Below the pieces are notes generated by a model. That model did not search any database. It was not told where the DNA came from and saw only the letters and a list, made by a program, of their open reading frames with translations. Positions 5,458 through 6,261 of a DNA stretch of 6,261 nucleotides are shown here, in pieces. The position numbers and the translations under genes were made by a program. The stretch's first letter is position 1. Each line of letters begins with the position of its first letter. Source of the stretch: AVCC01 sp041736255 (GTDB lineage: Bacteria > Pseudomonadota > Gammaproteobacteria > Burkholderiales > Burkholderiaceae_D); the NCBI GenBank assembly GCA_041736255.1, contig JBGSTZ010000162.1, positions 1 through 6,261 of the forward strand, in the 5' to 3' direction.

Positions 5458-6261
5458 AATTTTGGCTGCTGTCATCGCCGCGCTGCCCCAAGTGGTGCGC
5501 CAGCGGCCTTTGACCATCGACAAGCCGAGCAGGGCGACGATCGCCAACCCCGCAAAGACGGATAGGCCCAGCTGATAGCTGCCCGTCAATTGCTTCGAAT
5601 AACCGAGGCTGGAAGCCAGATAGAAACCGCCGATGCCGCCGGCCATGCCGACCAGGCCGGTCATCACGCCGATTTCCTTGCGAAAGCGTTGCGGCACCAA
5701 TTGGAATACCGCGCCGTTGCCGGTGCCCAGCGCCAGCATTGCCAGTGTGAATACGATGACGGCCGCGACCGCAGACGGCAGGCCGAAGCTGGCGATCAAC
5801 AAGAAAATTGCAGCTAGCACATACATGATCGACAAGGCCTTGATGCCGCCAATCCGGTCGGCCAGACGACCGCCCATCGGCCGCACCAGCGAGCCGGCGA
5901 ACACGCAAGCGGCGGTGAAATAGCCAGCGGCTACCGGCGACAGGCCGTACTGGCTGTTGAAATAAATCGCAAGCGACGATGCCAGGCCGGAGAAGCCGCC
6001 GAAAGTGACGCTGTAAAAGAACATGAACCACCATGCATCCTTGTCTTTCAGGATATGCAGATACTCGACCAGCGATTTCGCTGGGGGTGCGGATGGCGCA
6101 TCCTTGGCATAGATCATATACACCGCCAATGCCACGCCGAGCGGGATCAGGCACAGGCCGAACACGTTTTGCCAGCCGAAGGCGATTGCCAGCGACGGCG
6201 CAAACAGCGCGGCGAATGCGGTGCCCGAGTTGCCGGCGCCGGCGATGCCGAGCGCGGTGCC
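5455..6261 (-). CDS. narK: NarK/NasA-family MFS nitrate transporter, N-terminus beyond the window
   Basis: The frame stays open to the right edge, so 268 C-terminal residues are visible and, from a usual family length of about 400, some 130 N-terminal residues are missing. The GTG at 6163-6165 is internal, because the family motif continues upstream of it. The visible start GTALGIAGAGNSGTAFAALF matches nitrate signature 1 of the NarK family, and GTGNGAVFQLVPQRF matches nitrate signature 2. RPMGGRLADRIGG is the MFS loop motif with the conserved arginine. About nine hydrophobic segments can be counted in the visible part. It should carry nitrate (NarK1/NasA-like H+ symport) or nitrate/nitrite across the inner membrane; the direction cannot be decided from sequence. 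The phosphatase-kinase gene follows 30 nt downstream. The promoter lies outside the window. Confidence 0.93.
   Translation of the reverse strand, partial: GTALGIAGAGNSGTAFAALFAPSLAIAFGWQNVFGLCLIPLGVALAVYMIYAKDAPSAPPAKSLVEYLHILKDKDAWWFMFFYSVTFGGFSGLASSLAIYFNSQYGLSPVAAGYFTAACVFAGSLVRPMGGRLADRIGGIKALSIMYVLAAIFLLIASFGLPSAVAAVIVFTLAMLALGTGNGAVFQLVPQRFRKEIGVMTGLVGMAGGIGGFYLASSLGYSKQLTGSYQLGLSVFAGLAIVALLGLSMVKGRWRTTWGSAAMTAAKI

Noticed and set aside
5455..6165. Start of the MFS transporter at the GTG 6163-6165
   Set aside because: The same frame continues to the window edge and contains the nitrate signature 1 motif upstream of that GTG, so the gene is partial rather than short.

Overview
The window is a nitrate uptake locus from a proteobacterium. 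Even use of G/C-ending codons, a sigma-54 promoter, and intergenic palindromes beginning GTAGGTYGG point to a betaproteobacterium, possibly of the Oxalobacteraceae (Collimonas/Herminiimonas/Herbaspirillum type). The genus is inference only; no marker gene is present.

Layout. Positions 1-53 probably hold the last codons of an unidentified plus-strand gene, followed by three closely spaced hairpins (57-129) that look like a terminator block. A plus-strand control region (184-347) follows. It contains a consensus -24/-12 sigma-54 promoter and then an RNA leader with the layout of an ANTAR-responsive antiterminator: two hairpins with A1/G4 hexaloops, the second overlapping the 5' arm of an intrinsic terminator just ahead of the first gene. 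This leader controls a three-gene ABC nitrate importer: nrtA (Tat-exported binding protein, 348-1622), nrtB (permease, 1776-2675) and nrtD (ATPase, 2715-3527). A REP-like palindrome lies between nrtA and nrtB, and a duplicated ribosome-binding segment precedes nrtD.

At 3577-3661 a perfect 30-bp inverted repeat, with its left end tandemly duplicated, separates this operon from two convergent minus-strand genes. These are a PP2C phosphatase-protein kinase fusion with a C-terminal membrane anchor (3721-5424) and, upstream of it in the same direction with 30 nt between them, a NarK/NasA-type MFS nitrate transporter that runs off the right edge (5455-6261).

How it fits together. The locus encodes two nitrate uptake routes, an ATP-driven one and a secondary one, plus a membrane-anchored signalling protein whose relatives sit in nitrate assimilation clusters of other proteobacteria (Pseudomonas, from memory). 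The nrt operon appears to be under double control: sigma-54 (nitrogen limitation, normally through NtrC) for initiation, and a NasT/NasR-like ANTAR protein (nitrate/nitrite presence) for read-through. All protein families are known. The least explained parts are the role of the phosphatase-kinase, the exact make-up of the leader with an extra third hexaloop, and the palindromic repeats.
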